From Sneathiella sp. (GTDB lineage Bacteria; Pseudomonadota; Alphaproteobacteria; Sneathiellales; Sneathiellaceae), in the NCBI GenBank assembly GCA_002706985.1, contig PAKP01000015.1, forward strand, positions 1 to 64,000: a DNA stretch of 64,000 nt, in the 5' to 3' direction. The position numbers were made by a program, and so were the translations under genes. The notes under the pieces are model-generated. The model ran no database searches and was not told the DNA's origin. It saw only the letters and a list, made by a program, of their open reading frames with translations. Positions 36,529-46,707 of this stretch are shown piece by piece. The first letter of the stretch is position 1. Each line of letters begins with the position of its first letter.

Positions 36529-38379
36529 ATGAACAGGACGGTTGCGCCATTCCTTGCCGCGTTTTTATTGATGGCCACAAATGCTGAAGCAGAACCCCGG
36601 ACGAGTTACGGGCTATCCGTCTTCGGAGATTTGAAATACGGCCCAGATTTTACGCATTTCGACTATGTTAATCCCAATGCTCCAAAAGGTGGAACGATCA
36701 AGCTGCGTGACCTTGACAGCTTCGATACCGTCAATCCCTTCTTGCTGAAAGGCAATCCGGCACTGATCAATGGCGACAAGGGCGGCGACAGCTTCTTCAA
36801 CTTTACGCAATTGATGACCCGCTCCTATGACGAACCGGATGCGGTTTACGGGCTGCTTGCAGAAACCGTCACGATTGATGATCAGGGCCAATGGGTGGAA
36901 TTCAACCTTCGGCCCACCGCGCGGTTTCATGATGACACCCCCATCACCGCCGAAGATGTCGCCTTTACCTTCAATACCCTGAAAGAGAAAGGCCATCCGA
37001 GATACAGCCTACTTTACAAAGATATCATCTCCGCCAACGTTCTCGACCCGCATAAAATCCGATTTGAGTTCCGCGATGACGCCTTGACGCGTGACTTGCC
37101 ATATCAGGTTGCCGTCATGCCGATCCTGTCCAAGGCCTCATTTGAAAATCGGGAATTCGCGGTCACGACTATGGAGCCTTTGTTGGGCTCCGGCCCCTAT
37201 AAACTTGCGCGCGTCAGCCCCGGACGAACCCTTCGCTATGAACGCGTCAAGGATCATTGGGCGGAAAACCTGCCTGTGCATAAAGGCCGGTTTAATTTCG
37301 ATGTCATTCAGGTTGACTATTATCGCGACAGAACAATTGCCCTGGAGGCGTTTTTCGCCGGTGAATATGACTTCCGGGAAGAATTTACGTCCCGAAGCTG
37401 GGCAACCGAGTATGAAAACAAACCTGCCGTCAGGAAAGGCTACATCAAGCAGGATGTCCTCGAAGATGAAACCCTGACGGGCCTGCAGGCCTTCTTCATG
37501 AACAGTCGCCGCGCACCCTTTGATAACATCGAGGTTAGGGAGGCTTTCGGACTTCTTTTCGATTTTGAATGGACGAACCGGAATCTATTTTATGGTCTTT
37601 ATGACCGCCTGGGCTCAGCGTTTGAAAATTCCGAAATGAAAGCGACCGGCCTCCCCTCGCCTGCGGAGCTCGATCTGCTGACACCATTCCGGGAGAGCCT
37701 GCCGGACGCGGTATTCACTCAAGAGTTCACCCCTTCCAGAACCGATGGCACAGGCAATATCTGCGAGCAGATCCGGGCCGCGCTGAAATTGTTCGAGGCG
37801 GCAGGCTGGACAGTTGAGAATAAGCGGCTCGTCAATGAGGCCCGCGAGCAGATGAAGGTGGAGTTTTTGCTTTATGAGCAATCCTTTACACGTATCATCA
37901 ACCCTTATGTTGCGAACCTGAAACGGGTCGGAATTGATGCTTCTATTCGTATCTTGGACAGCGCGAGTTGGCAGAATCGCGTCCGGGAATTCGATTTTGA
38001 TATTGTTGTCCGCCGCTTCCCCCAACCTCAAGTCCCGGGTGTTGAGCAGCGGGACTGGTGGGGATCTAAGTCCGCAGATGTAACGGGAGGGCTCAATATC
38101 GCAGGCGTAAAAAACGCAGCTGTGGATGCCCTGGTTGAAAAGATAATCGATGCAAAGTCCCGACAGGAACTCACCACCGCGGCCAGTGCCCTCGACCGGG
38201 TGCTGATGTGGAGCTATTATTTTATCCCGCAATGGTACAATAGCAGCCATTTCGTCGCCTATTGGGACAAGTTTGGACAGCCTTCTGCAAAAAAGCCGGG
38301 TTTTGATCGTGCGGTCTTGCATAGCTGGTGGTATGATGAAGCGAAAGCCGAGGAACTTTCGCGCCAGCAGGGTAATTAG
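36529..38379 (+). CDS. yejA: YejA-type ABC substrate-binding protein, copy 2
   Basis: A second 616-residue YejA protein, exactly the length of copy 1 and similar along the whole sequence, for instance L-K-Y-G-P-D-F-T-H and Y-V-N-P-N-A-P-K-G-G. The signal peptide ends at A-E-A near residue 22. Many positions differ, including the central part around E-F-T-S-R-S-W-A, so the duplication is old and the two may bind different peptides for the same permease. It lies 27 bp after copy 1. Confidence 0.92.
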   Translation: MNRTVAPFLAAFLLMATNAEAEPRTSYGLSVFGDLKYGPDFTHFDYVNPNAPKGGTIKLRDLDSFDTVNPFLLKGNPALINGDKGGDSFFNFTQLMTRSYDEPDAVYGLLAETVTIDDQGQWVEFNLRPTARFHDDTPITAEDVAFTFNTLKEKGHPRYSLLYKDIISANVLDPHKIRFEFRDDALTRDLPYQVAVMPILSKASFENREFAVTTMEPLLGSGPYKLARVSPGRTLRYERVKDHWAENLPVHKGRFNFDVIQVDYYRDRTIALEAFFAGEYDFREEFTSRSWATEYENKPAVRKGYIKQDVLEDETLTGLQAFFMNSRRAPFDNIEVREAFGLLFDFEWTNRNLFYGLYDRLGSAFENSEMKATGLPSPAELDLLTPFRESLPDAVFTQEFTPSRTDGTGNICEQIRAALKLFEAAGWTVENKRLVNEAREQMKVEFLLYEQSFTRIINPYVANLKRVGIDASIRILDSASWQNRVREFDFDIVVRRFPQPQVPGVEQRDWWGSKSADVTGGLNIAGVKNAAVDALVEKIIDAKSRQELTTAASALDRVLMWSYYFIPQWYNSSHFVAYWDKFGQPSAKKPGFDRAVLHSWWYDEAKAEELSRQQGN

Positions 38380-38407
38380 TCAGCTACCACGAACAGAGGA
38401 GTAGTCG

Positions 38408-39514
38408 TTGTTTGCTTATATATTGAGACGCCTCCTGCTCATGATACCGACTTTATTTGGCATCATGGTTCTCAATTTCGTAGTTATCCAGTTTGCCCCC
38501 GGCGGTCCGATCGAGCAGATCATTGCGGAAATCCAGGGAACAGCCGTCGGCGCGACGGCCCGCATCGGCGGGAGTGGCGCCGGTGATACCTCAGGCGGCA
38601 GCTCTTCTTCATCGAGTGTGGGGTCAGATAGCGCCTATCGCGGGGCGCAAGGGCTTGATCCCGCATTCATCAAGGAGCTTGAAGTACAGTTCGGCTTTGA
38701 CAAACCGGCGTATGAACGGTTTTTCCTGATGATGAAAAACTATCTGATGTTCGATTTCGGCAGCAGCTATTTTCGGGATGAAACGGTCGTCAATCTGGTG
38801 ATTGAGAAACTTCCCGTATCAATTTCCATCGGGCTTTGGACAACGCTTCTCGTCTATCTCATATCCATCCCGCTCGGAATTGCCAAAGCGGTTCGTGACG
38901 GGACGAAATTTGATATCTGGACCAGCAGTCTGGTCATCGTCGGGAACGCAATTCCAAGTTTCCTGTTTGCCGTTGCCCTCATCGTTCTATTTGCCGGTGG
39001 CTCCTATCTGGATTGGTTTCCGCTGCGGGGACTGACATCGGATAATTGGGAACAGCTGAGTGCTTTCGGAAAAATAACCGACTATCTCTGGCATATTGCC
39101 TTGCCCGTGACGGCGCTTGTCATTGGTGGCTTCGCGGCCCTGACACAGCTGACGAAGAATTCGTTCCTCGATCAGATAAGTCAGCAATATGTGCTTACTG
39201 CGCGTGCCAAGGGCCTCAGCGAAAGACGGGTCCTCTATGGTCATGTCTTCCGGAATGCCATGCTGATCGTGATTGCCGGTTTTCCAAGCGCCTTCATCGG
39301 TATCCTGTTTACCGGTTCGCTGTTGATCGAGGTGATTTTCAGTCTTGATGGTTTGGGCCTTCTCGGGTTTGAAGCCGCGATCAATCGCGATTATCCCGTC
39401 ATTTTCGCCACAGTCTATGTGTTCGCCCTGCTCGGCCTTGTCATGAACCTTGTCGGTGACCTGACTTATACGCTCGTCGATCCGCGGATCGATTTCGAAG
39501 CGCGGGAGGCCTGA
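38408..39514 (+). CDS. yejB: YejB-type ABC permease
   Basis: A 368-residue inner-membrane permease with six membrane segments. It starts [13 protein letters not shown], has a Gly/Ser-rich periplasmic insert (about 50-75) typical of YejB, and the EAA loop A-R-A-K-G-L-S-E. The start codon is TTG with GAGGAG six bases upstream. It is followed by yejE after three bases. Confidence 0.93.
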   Translation: MFAYILRRLLLMIPTLFGIMVLNFVVIQFAPGGPIEQIIAEIQGTAVGATARIGGSGAGDTSGGSSSSSSVGSDSAYRGAQGLDPAFIKELEVQFGFDKPAYERFFLMMKNYLMFDFGSSYFRDETVVNLVIEKLPVSISIGLWTTLLVYLISIPLGIAKAVRDGTKFDIWTSSLVIVGNAIPSFLFAVALIVLFAGGSYLDWFPLRGLTSDNWEQLSAFGKITDYLWHIALPVTALVIGGFAALTQLTKNSFLDQISQQYVLTARAKGLSERRVLYGHVFRNAMLIVIAGFPSAFIGILFTGSLLIEVIFSLDGLGLLGFEAAINRDYPVIFATVYVFALLGLVMNLVGDLTYTLVDPRIDFEAREA

Positions 39515-39517
39515 TCC

Positions 39518-40543
39518 ATGCAGCTTTCCGCCATCAATCAGCGCCGGCTGAAGAATTTCAAGGCCAACCGCCGTGGTTATTGGTCGATGATCCTTTTTGT
39601 CCTTCTCTTCGTGATTTCGCTCTTCGCGGAAGTCATCGCCAATGACAAGCCGCTCGTTGTCTCTTACAAGGACCAGCTGTATTTTCCCTTTCTAGTCGCT
39701 TATCCGGAAACGGCCTTTGGCGGAGATTTTGAAACCGAGGCCGATTATCGGGATCCTTTCGTTGCCGATCTCATCAATCAGGATGGCTGGCAGATATGGC
39801 CCCTGATCCGCTACAGCTATTCCACCATCAACTATGATCTTAGGACCCCCGCGCCCTCTCCACCGGATACGGAAAACTGGCTGGGGACCGATGATCAGGG
39901 GCGTGATGTCCTGGCCAGAGTAATTTACGGGTATCGCATTTCTGTCGCCTTCGGCGTCATATTGACGATTTTCAGCTCCATTATCGGCGTCTCAGCCGGT
40001 GCTGTTCAGGGGTATTTTGGCGGTTGGGTTGATCTGATATTCCAGCGCTTTCTCGAAATATGGGGCGGCATGCCCAGCCTCTATATCCTGATCATTCTCG
40101 CTGCCCTCATCGAGCCGAGCTTCCTGATCCTTCTGGGATTGCTGCTCCTGTTCAGCTGGCCAAGCCTTGTAGGTGTAGTGCGGGCCGAGTTTCTGCGTTC
40201 CCGCAACTTCGATTATGTCCGGGCCGCGCGCGCCCTGGGTGTGCGCGACAGGGTAATCATGTTCAAGCATCTGTTGCCAAATTCAATGGTCTCCGCGCTC
40301 ACTTTCCTGCCCTTCATCCTGACCGGTTCCATCGTCAGCCTGACCTCGCTCGATTTTCTCGGCCTCGGCCTGCCACCCGGTTCCCCTTCGCTTGGGGAAT
40401 TGCTGGCTCAGGGCAAGGCCAACCTGCAGGCGCCATGGCTGGGTATCACTGCCTTTTTGACGCTGTCGATCATGTTGACCCTCGCCTTTTTCATGCAGGA
40501 GGGAATCAGAGACGCGTTTGACCCGAGAAAGACATTTCAGTAA
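39518..40543 (+). CDS. yejE: YejE-type ABC permease
   Basis: A 341-residue permease. The first membrane segment (22-42) is followed by a long periplasmic region (about 45-130) including the N-W-L-G-T-D-D-Q-G-R-D-V motif, then five further segments and the EAA loop V-R-A-A-R-A-L-G. Its stop overlaps the yejF start by one base, so the two are translationally coupled. Confidence 0.93.
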   Translation: MQLSAINQRRLKNFKANRRGYWSMILFVLLFVISLFAEVIANDKPLVVSYKDQLYFPFLVAYPETAFGGDFETEADYRDPFVADLINQDGWQIWPLIRYSYSTINYDLRTPAPSPPDTENWLGTDDQGRDVLARVIYGYRISVAFGVILTIFSSIIGVSAGAVQGYFGGWVDLIFQRFLEIWGGMPSLYILIILAALIEPSFLILLGLLLLFSWPSLVGVVRAEFLRSRNFDYVRAARALGVRDRVIMFKHLLPNSMVSALTFLPFILTGSIVSLTSLDFLGLGLPPGSPSLGELLAQGKANLQAPWLGITAFLTLSIMLTLAFFMQEGIRDAFDPRKTFQ

Positions 40544-42165
40544 TGGCGCTAGTTGAGATTAACGATCTTTGGGTTACCTTCAAGACCGACGCGAAAGACG
40601 TTCCGGCCGTCAAAGGTGTCACGTTCAATATTGAAAAGGGCGAGACGGTTGCCCTCGTCGGAGAGAGCGGGTCAGGCAAATCCGTGACAGCGCTCAGTAT
40701 TCTTCAGCTTCTGCCCTACCCGCTCGCCAAGCATCCGAAAGGCTCCATCAAAATCGAGGGGCAGGAGGTTGTCGGCCGGGCGCAAAAGGAAATGCGGAAT
40801 TTCCGCGGAAATCATGTCTCCATGATCTTTCAGGAACCGATGACATCACTCAACCCGCTGCATACGATTGAGAAGCAGATTAACGAGACTCTGCTTGTTC
40901 ACAAGGGCATGAGCCAGAAAGATGCGTCGGCGCGTGTTCGGGAACTGCTGGATATGGTTGGCCTCGATGCGATTGACGAGCGCCTCAATGCCTATCCGCA
41001 TCAACTATCCGGAGGTCAGCGTCAGCGCGTCATGATCGCCATGGCGCTTGCCAACGAACCGGATCTGCTCATCGCGGACGAGCCGACGACGGCGCTTGAT
41101 GTGACAATCCAGGCCCAGATACTTGAACTCCTGATGGATCTGCAAAAGCGCCTTGGCATGGCAATACTGCTGATTACCCACGACCTTGGCATTGTCCGTA
41201 AAATGGCGAAGGACGTTTGTGTCATGACGAATGGTGAAATCGTCGAAGCAAACACCGCCGCCGAATTATTTCGCCGCCCGCGCCATGATTATACAAAAAT
41301 GCTGCTTGAGGCCGAGCCGAAAGGGCTTCCACTGCGCAAGAACGATGCGCTGCCCGACGTTATGTCATGCAAGAACCTGAAAGTATACTTCCCTATTAAA
41401 AAAGGGCTGCTGAAACGGACCGTTGATTATGTCCGTGCGGTAGACGACATATCACTTTCAGTCAAACAGGGCCATACCGTTGGAATCGTCGGCGAGAGCG
41501 GATCGGGGAAATCAACACTCGGTCTTGCCCTGCTAAAACTCACATCGTCTGACGGAACCATTCTGTTCAACGGCAATCCCATCCAGCATGCCACCTGGAA
41601 GGAACTGCGCCCCTTGCGGTCTGAAATGCAGATTGTCTTCCAGGACCCCTATTCCAGCCTCAGTCCGCGCCTCTCGGTCGGCCAGATTATCGAGGAAGGT
41701 GTCATCGTTCATGAAGGTCACGGCGATCGTCTGGAACGACGGGAGCGCATCTCGGAAATCCTGAAGGAAGTCGGTATTCCGCCTGAAGCGCAAGACCGTT
41801 ATCCGCACGAGTTTTCCGGCGGACAGCGGCAACGCATTGCCATTGCCCGCGCCCTCATCCTGAAACCGAAGTTCATTGTGCTGGATGAGCCGACATCAGC
41901 ATTGGATATGTCGGTTCAGGCGCAAATTGTCGATCTTTTGCGAGATCTGCAAAACCGGCATAATCTGACCTATCTGTTTATCAGTCATGACCTGAAAGTA
42001 GTCCGGGCCATTGCTGACAGCGTTGTTGTCATGCGCAATGGTAAGATTGTCGAGCAAGGTCCGTCCGCACAAATCTTTGACAATCCTGAAACAGACTATA
42101 CAAAGGCACTTATGAAGGCGGCGTTCGACCTTGAGACCGCCGCGGATGGTGTTGTAAACAAGTAA
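40543..42165 (+). CDS. yejF: YejF-type double ABC ATPase
   Basis: A 540-residue protein with two fused ATPase domains. Each has Walker A G-E-S-G-S-G-K-S, a signature (L-S-G-G-Q-R-Q-R and F-S-G-G-Q-R-Q-R) and Walker B with D-E-P-T. It powers the YejB/YejE permease. The operon yejA-yejA-yejB-yejE-yejF is complete, as needed for uptake of peptides or microcin C-like peptide-nucleotides. Confidence 0.94.
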   Translation: MALVEINDLWVTFKTDAKDVPAVKGVTFNIEKGETVALVGESGSGKSVTALSILQLLPYPLAKHPKGSIKIEGQEVVGRAQKEMRNFRGNHVSMIFQEPMTSLNPLHTIEKQINETLLVHKGMSQKDASARVRELLDMVGLDAIDERLNAYPHQLSGGQRQRVMIAMALANEPDLLIADEPTTALDVTIQAQILELLMDLQKRLGMAILLITHDLGIVRKMAKDVCVMTNGEIVEANTAAELFRRPRHDYTKMLLEAEPKGLPLRKNDALPDVMSCKNLKVYFPIKKGLLKRTVDYVRAVDDISLSVKQGHTVGIVGESGSGKSTLGLALLKLTSSDGTILFNGNPIQHATWKELRPLRSEMQIVFQDPYSSLSPRLSVGQIIEEGVIVHEGHGDRLERRERISEILKEVGIPPEAQDRYPHEFSGGQRQRIAIARALILKPKFIVLDEPTSALDMSVQAQIVDLLRDLQNRHNLTYLFISHDLKVVRAIADSVVVMRNGKIVEQGPSAQIFDNPETDYTKALMKAAFDLETAADGVVNK

Positions 42166-42194
42166 GGTACCGGGACAAGGTATCGGAGAAGAAG

Positions 42195-43124
42195 ATGGCC
42201 CTATTATTCAAGAGCAATATTGACCGCGCTGACTGGTGGCGCAGTGAACTCGGGAAATACATTCCGGATCTTGAGGTCCGGATTTGGCCCGATATTGGCG
42301 ATCCGGACGAGATAAAATATGCGCTGTGCTGGAAAATGCCGCATGGGGAGCTTGCCAAGCTGAAAAACCTTCGCGCCGTCTATTCCCTCGGGGCCGGTGT
42401 CGATCACCTTCTCGCAGATCCGGACTTTCCACGTCATTTACCGTTCTCCCGCGTTGTTGATCCAAACCTGACCGGACGCATGACGGAATATGTTGTGCAG
42501 CATGTTTTGAACCATCACCGCTTCTGCCATGCCTATGATGCGCAACAGCGCGCGCATGTCTGGAAGGAACATTTCGCCCCCTTCGCAAGCGAACGCAAAG
42601 TGGGCATCCTGGGTATGGGAGAGCTCGGCGGGGGTGCAGCGGAAGCGCTCAGTTTCCTAAAATTCGATGTCGCGGGATGGAGCCGTTCCGAGAAGAAAAT
42701 TGACGGAGTGGAAAGCTTCTTTGGCGATGACCAGCTCGATGCGTTTCTTGCGCGTTCGGAAATTCTGGTTTGCCTGCTGCCCTTGACACCGCATACAAAA
42801 AACATCCTGAACGCCGACCTGTTCGCCAAACTGCCTAAGGAAGCCGGTATCATTAATGCCGGGCGCGGACCGCATCTGGCGGAGGAAGACCTCATCCCGG
42901 CACTGGACAGCGGACAACTCTCAGCAGCAACACTTGATGTGTTCCATGTCGAACCGATGGCTGAGGATCACCCGTTCTGGGATCATCCGAAAATCCGGAT
43001 CACTCCCCATGTTGCGAGCATCTCCGACCCGGCGAGCGTCGCCAGACTGGTCGCGGAAAACATCATTCGCACTGAGAAAGGCGAGGAATTGCTTCACGCG
43101 GTTGACGTCGAAAAGGGGTACTGA
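42195..43124 (+). CDS. ghrA: Glyoxylate/hydroxypyruvate reductase A
   Basis: A 309-residue NAD(P)H-dependent 2-hydroxyacid dehydrogenase of the GhrA group. It has the Rossmann motif G-M-G-E-L-G-G-G, N-A-G-R-G-P-H-L, and the catalytic region D-V-F-H-V-E-P with P-H-V-A-S-I. It reduces glyoxylate or hydroxypyruvate. It follows yejF by 29 bp, so it may be read through from the yej operon, though a functional link is not obvious. Confidence 0.9.
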   Translation: MALLFKSNIDRADWWRSELGKYIPDLEVRIWPDIGDPDEIKYALCWKMPHGELAKLKNLRAVYSLGAGVDHLLADPDFPRHLPFSRVVDPNLTGRMTEYVVQHVLNHHRFCHAYDAQQRAHVWKEHFAPFASERKVGILGMGELGGGAAEALSFLKFDVAGWSRSEKKIDGVESFFGDDQLDAFLARSEILVCLLPLTPHTKNILNADLFAKLPKEAGIINAGRGPHLAEEDLIPALDSGQLSAATLDVFHVEPMAEDHPFWDHPKIRITPHVASISDPASVARLVAENIIRTEKGEELLHAVDVEKGY

Positions 43125-43127
43125 GAA

Positions 43128-44510
43128 TTAGCTGGAGTATCGCTTTTCAATCAGGGAAAACAATGCGCGCATGGCAAATGCCTCCCCGCCGATGGGGCGG
43201 CCGGGGCGACTTCTGACATTATAGGCCATGATGTCGAAATGAACCCAGCTTGCGGCATTTTCGACAAATTCCTTCAGGAACAGACCCGCAGTAATAGCCC
43301 CGGCATATCCGCCGCCAGAACCTGAATTATTGATATCAGCAATTTTACTATCGATAAGATGGCGGTATTCGTCCCAAAGAGGCATCCGCCAGACGGGATC
43401 TTTTTCACGTCGCGCACTTTCTTCAATTGCTTCAAACAACGCGTCATCGTCAGTGAAGGTCGCCGCGATTTCTGTTCCAACGGCCACACGCGCCGCGCCG
43501 GTCAATGTGGCCATATCGATCAGCAAGTCAGGAGATTCTTCATCCGCCGCCGATAACGCGTCTGCCAGAATGAGCCTTCCTTCGGCGTCCGTGTTACCGA
43601 TTTCAACCGTTTTCCCGTTCCGGCTGATCAGGACATCGCCCGGATGAAACGCATTTCCGGATATCGCATTTTCCACAGCCGGAATGAGCACACGCAACCG
43701 GACAGGAAGATTTGCGGCCATAATCATATAAGCCAGCCCCAGAACCGTTGCCGCGCCCCCCATATCCTTCTTCATCATCAGCATGCCCGCCGCTGATTTG
43801 ATATCAAGACCACCGCTATCAAAACAAACACCCTTGCCGACCAGCGTGACTTTAGGTGCGTCCTTATCCCCCCATGTGATATCGATCAACCGCGGAGCAT
43901 CCGCCGCCGCACGTCCTACTGCATGAACCATGGGAAAATGATAGGTCAGGAGATCATCACCGATAATGTTGGTCTGTTCCGCCTCAAACTCACCAGCAAC
44001 CTGAGAGGCCGCCGCTTCGAGAGCGGTGGGGCCCAGATCGCCCGCCGGCGTGTTGATAAGATCCCGCACCAGCGTCATGGCTTTTACCGTGCGGTCAATC
44101 TTGTTTTCATCCGCTGCGTCCGGCAACACCAGTGTCGCGTAATTTTTCTTATTCTTTTTATAGCGATCGAAATTATAGGTTCCAAGTGACCAACCTGTCG
44201 CCAGATCTGTAGCCTCTCTCGCATCGAGTTCCGCATCAAGAGCGTATAAGCCAACTGGCAATTGAGCTGGCAAATCGGCCAGGGACCAGACATCCCAATC
44301 ACTGTCTTTGACGTAGACAACCGCATCGATCCCTTCATCCGTTCCCGGGAGAAGGAGAAACTTTCCATCCTCGGGCTCAAAATCGTGGGCTTCAATCCAG
44401 TTTTTATATGTGTCCGGCTGCGATGCGAGCCAGCTATCAAAGTCTGTCTTTTCGACAACGATAATGGATTTCGGGGTCGTTTCCGGGGTCGTGACAATAA
44501 AGGGGGGCAC
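43128..44510 (-). CDS. M17 leucyl aminopeptidase family protein
   Basis: A 460-residue cytoplasmic metallo-aminopeptidase of the PepA family. Metal and active-site motifs are present: V-G-K-G-V-C-F-D-S-G-G-L, the M17 signature N-T-D-A-E-G-R-L-I-L and M-K-K-D-M-G-G-A. The N-terminal domain is shorter than in E. coli PepA. It starts with GTG, preceded by GGAG. It is convergent with ghrA with three bases between stops. It may digest peptides brought in by the yej system. Confidence 0.9.
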   Translation of the reverse strand: MPPFIVTTPETTPKSIIVVEKTDFDSWLASQPDTYKNWIEAHDFEPEDGKFLLLPGTDEGIDAVVYVKDSDWDVWSLADLPAQLPVGLYALDAELDAREATDLATGWSLGTYNFDRYKKNKKNYATLVLPDAADENKIDRTVKAMTLVRDLINTPAGDLGPTALEAAASQVAGEFEAEQTNIIGDDLLTYHFPMVHAVGRAAADAPRLIDITWGDKDAPKVTLVGKGVCFDSGGLDIKSAAGMLMMKKDMGGAATVLGLAYMIMAANLPVRLRVLIPAVENAISGNAFHPGDVLISRNGKTVEIGNTDAEGRLILADALSAADEESPDLLIDMATLTGAARVAVGTEIAATFTDDDALFEAIEESARREKDPVWRMPLWDEYRHLIDSKIADINNSGSGGGYAGAITAGLFLKEFVENAASWVHFDIMAYNVRSRPGRPIGGEAFAMRALFSLIEKRYSS

Positions 44511-44615
44511 GATCTACTCCTGTAGCTTTTGACAACCCTAACAAGGCTATCAAGAGACGGCAACAGCCGTTAATGAATATGAAGAAAGCAGCCTATAAAA
44601 TTTCTCGCGGACTTC

Positions 44616-45638
44616 CTAGTCAGTAAGAACCCCTATTTCTCGATAATATCGTTCCGCGCCGGGATGTATTGGGGTGCTGACGCCTTTAAGGGCCGTTTCG
44701 GGTACGATAAGCTTTCCCTTTTCATGCCCACGGTCCAATAGATGCCGGTTCTCCGGATTCCATAGAGCCCGCGTCATTTCATACACCAGCTCTTCCGGCA
44801 TATCGGCGTTTACGATCCATTGGGTAGTAACCGCGAGCGTCGGCACAGATCCCAAATCCCGATAGGTGTCCGCCGGTATTTCAGAATCAGAATAGTATGG
44901 ATGTTCGGAGAGGAATTTCTCCGCAACCTCCCCTTCAATCGGTAAAAGTTCGATCTTTCCGGCATCCGCAAGCTCGGAAACCGCTGTTACCGGGTATCCC
45001 GCGACAAAGAAGAACGCATCCAGAGAATCCGTTAGCATCAAAGTTACGGCCTTGTCCGGATCCGCAGTCACAGCGTCGATATCCTTTATTGACAGTCCAT
45101 AGGCCTTTAATATCTGCTGTGCATTCTCCCGCGTACCAGACCCTGGAACGTCAATCGATACCCGCTTGCCTTTCAAGTCACTAACGGATTTGATGTTGGC
45201 TCCTTTGCGGACAACCAGATGAATATCTTCCGGATAAAGATTAGCAATTACCCTGATCGATGTGACCGGATCATTCTTGTGGAAAATACCCTGACCCTTG
45301 TAAGCCGCCGCCACCATATCCGACTGGGCCAGCGCCGTGTCAAAACTTCCATTCGCGACGCCATGAATATTGGATACAGAGCCATGGGTTGTCTGGGCCG
45401 TCGCGATTAGACCCGGAACGCCGCAGGAACCACCTGCCTCACAAGGACGGCTACCCGGAGGGTTCGAAATGACAGACGCGATCAGCGTGCCTATGGGGTA
45501 ATAGGTCCCCGCCGTCGATCCTGTGCCAATGCGCAGGAAAGTGATACTTTGCGCACTGGCAGTTCCAAATATGAGACAAGTGACCAAGAGAAAAGAAAAG
45601 AAAACCCCGGCACGCGTTGACGGTCTTGCGATAAAAAT
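44616..45638 (-). CDS. TAXI family TRAP solute-binding protein
   Basis: A 340-residue periplasmic binding protein of the TAXI group (G-T-G-S-T-A-G-T-Y-Y-P-I-G; D-L-K-G-K-R-V-S; D-A-F-F-F-V-A-G). The frame has no ATG, GTG or TTG until a TTG at 45587, which lacks a ribosome binding site and would cut off the charged part of the signal peptide. An AGGAGG eight bases before an ATT at 45638 gives a complete signal peptide ending T-A-S-A. I therefore propose the ATT start; an ATC one codon earlier is the alternative. No TRAP membrane gene is adjacent. Confidence 0.8.
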   Translation of the reverse strand: MFIARPSTRAGVFFSFLLVTCLIFGTASAQSITFLRIGTGSTAGTYYPIGTLIASVISNPPGSRPCEAGGSCGVPGLIATAQTTHGSVSNIHGVANGSFDTALAQSDMVAAAYKGQGIFHKNDPVTSIRVIANLYPEDIHLVVRKGANIKSVSDLKGKRVSIDVPGSGTRENAQQILKAYGLSIKDIDAVTADPDKAVTLMLTDSLDAFFFVAGYPVTAVSELADAGKIELLPIEGEVAEKFLSEHPYYSDSEIPADTYRDLGSVPTLAVTTQWIVNADMPEELVYEMTRALWNPENRHLLDRGHEKGKLIVPETALKGVSTPIHPGAERYYREIGVLTD

Positions 45639-45714
45639 GATCTCACCCTCCTGATTTTCTGGGCCAAGCTTTAGTATTGATAATAGTCCTCAAATTTCAG
45701 GAGCAAAGTGAGAA

Positions 45715-46707
45715 CTAGTCAAAAAGAGGACTATTTATTTTATTTTCCAATGGAGCACCAATATTTTGGCGGGTTTGTTTGTTCCGCAACTGACTTGAAA
45801 CATCCCGGATATCAAAAGCCAAGCTTGCTGTATGATGTACTTCCATACAGGCCTTGTGAATGGCGTAGGGGATTTGTGACAGCAGTTCGCGATCCTTATC
45901 AGAAAGAGCGCGCCCCTCGACATCGATCGATTGCAACAAATCATCCAATGCATCGCTGAGGGACGTCACATGCTCAAACCTCGTTCCCTTGACGACTGCC
46001 GCGAGCCCCCCATTCCGGTCCTGCATTGCAGCAACAATCGCCCGCCGATCCCGTGCCAAGCCGGTTGTGCCAAACAAAAGAACCACAGCCGAGGAAAGCC
46101 GCATTAGCTGCTCAGTGTATATCGAGATCTTCCGCTCATTTACAACTTTCATCGCGAGCTGAATGGCTTCTGGTGTCGCCGACAATTCCGGCCGGTTTTC
46201 CGCTTTTGCCTTCAGGGAATTAGGAACAATGATTGCGGGCATCGCGCCAGGAGTCCTCGCCATAAGACGCCTGTCGGGGCCAATATAATCCGCGGTGACA
46301 ACAAACGGCTTACGTGTTGCGACCAATCGCTGGATGCGCGAGACAATCTGGCTTCGGGACATCGGCCGGGTAATCAAGTCATCCGCACCGGATTTCATCA
46401 CCCTGTCGACGACGTCAGGCTCAGAATTCCAAAGGGACAAGACGACATTCACAAACGGGTCCCGCCCAATCTTATGACTTCGAATTTCGTGGATGATCTG
46501 ATGGGTAGCTAAATCGGCTATACCCGTTTCCGCGAGGATCAGATCGAATTCTCCCGCCTCAGCCTTGTCCTCAAATTCAACGGGGTCAGCACAAGCAACA
46601 ACTTCACCAAAGCCGGTATTCAACAGCGCGCTTCGCGTGTTGTGTCTCATGGCCGGATCAGGATCAAAAAGGAGTACTTTGACGGCCTGGAATTGAGGGT
46701 CTGTCAT
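45715..46707 (-). CDS. Degenerate receiver-domain signalling protein
   Basis: A 330-residue protein with an N-terminal receiver-like domain (about 8-130). The usual phosphoacceptor Asp is Glu (E60, in D-L-I-L-A-E-T) and the conserved Lys is Arg (R114, in L-I-T-R-P), so normal phosphorylation is unlikely. A Y-I-G-P-D-R-R motif (141-147) and a helical C-terminal region follow. No DNA-binding domain is seen. It starts one base inside the end of the PilZ gene, so the two are translationally coupled. Confidence 0.75.
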   Translation of the reverse strand: MTDPQFQAVKVLLFDPDPAMRHNTRSALLNTGFGEVVACADPVEFEDKAEAGEFDLILAETGIADLATHQIIHEIRSHKIGRDPFVNVVLSLWNSEPDVVDRVMKSGADDLITRPMSRSQIVSRIQRLVATRKPFVVTADYIGPDRRLMARTPGAMPAIIVPNSLKAKAENRPELSATPEAIQLAMKVVNERKISIYTEQLMRLSSAVVLLFGTTGLARDRRAIVAAMQDRNGGLAAVVKGTRFEHVTSLSDALDDLLQSIDVEGRALSDKDRELLSQIPYAIHKACMEVHHTASLAFDIRDVSSQLRNKQTRQNIGAPLENKINSPLFD

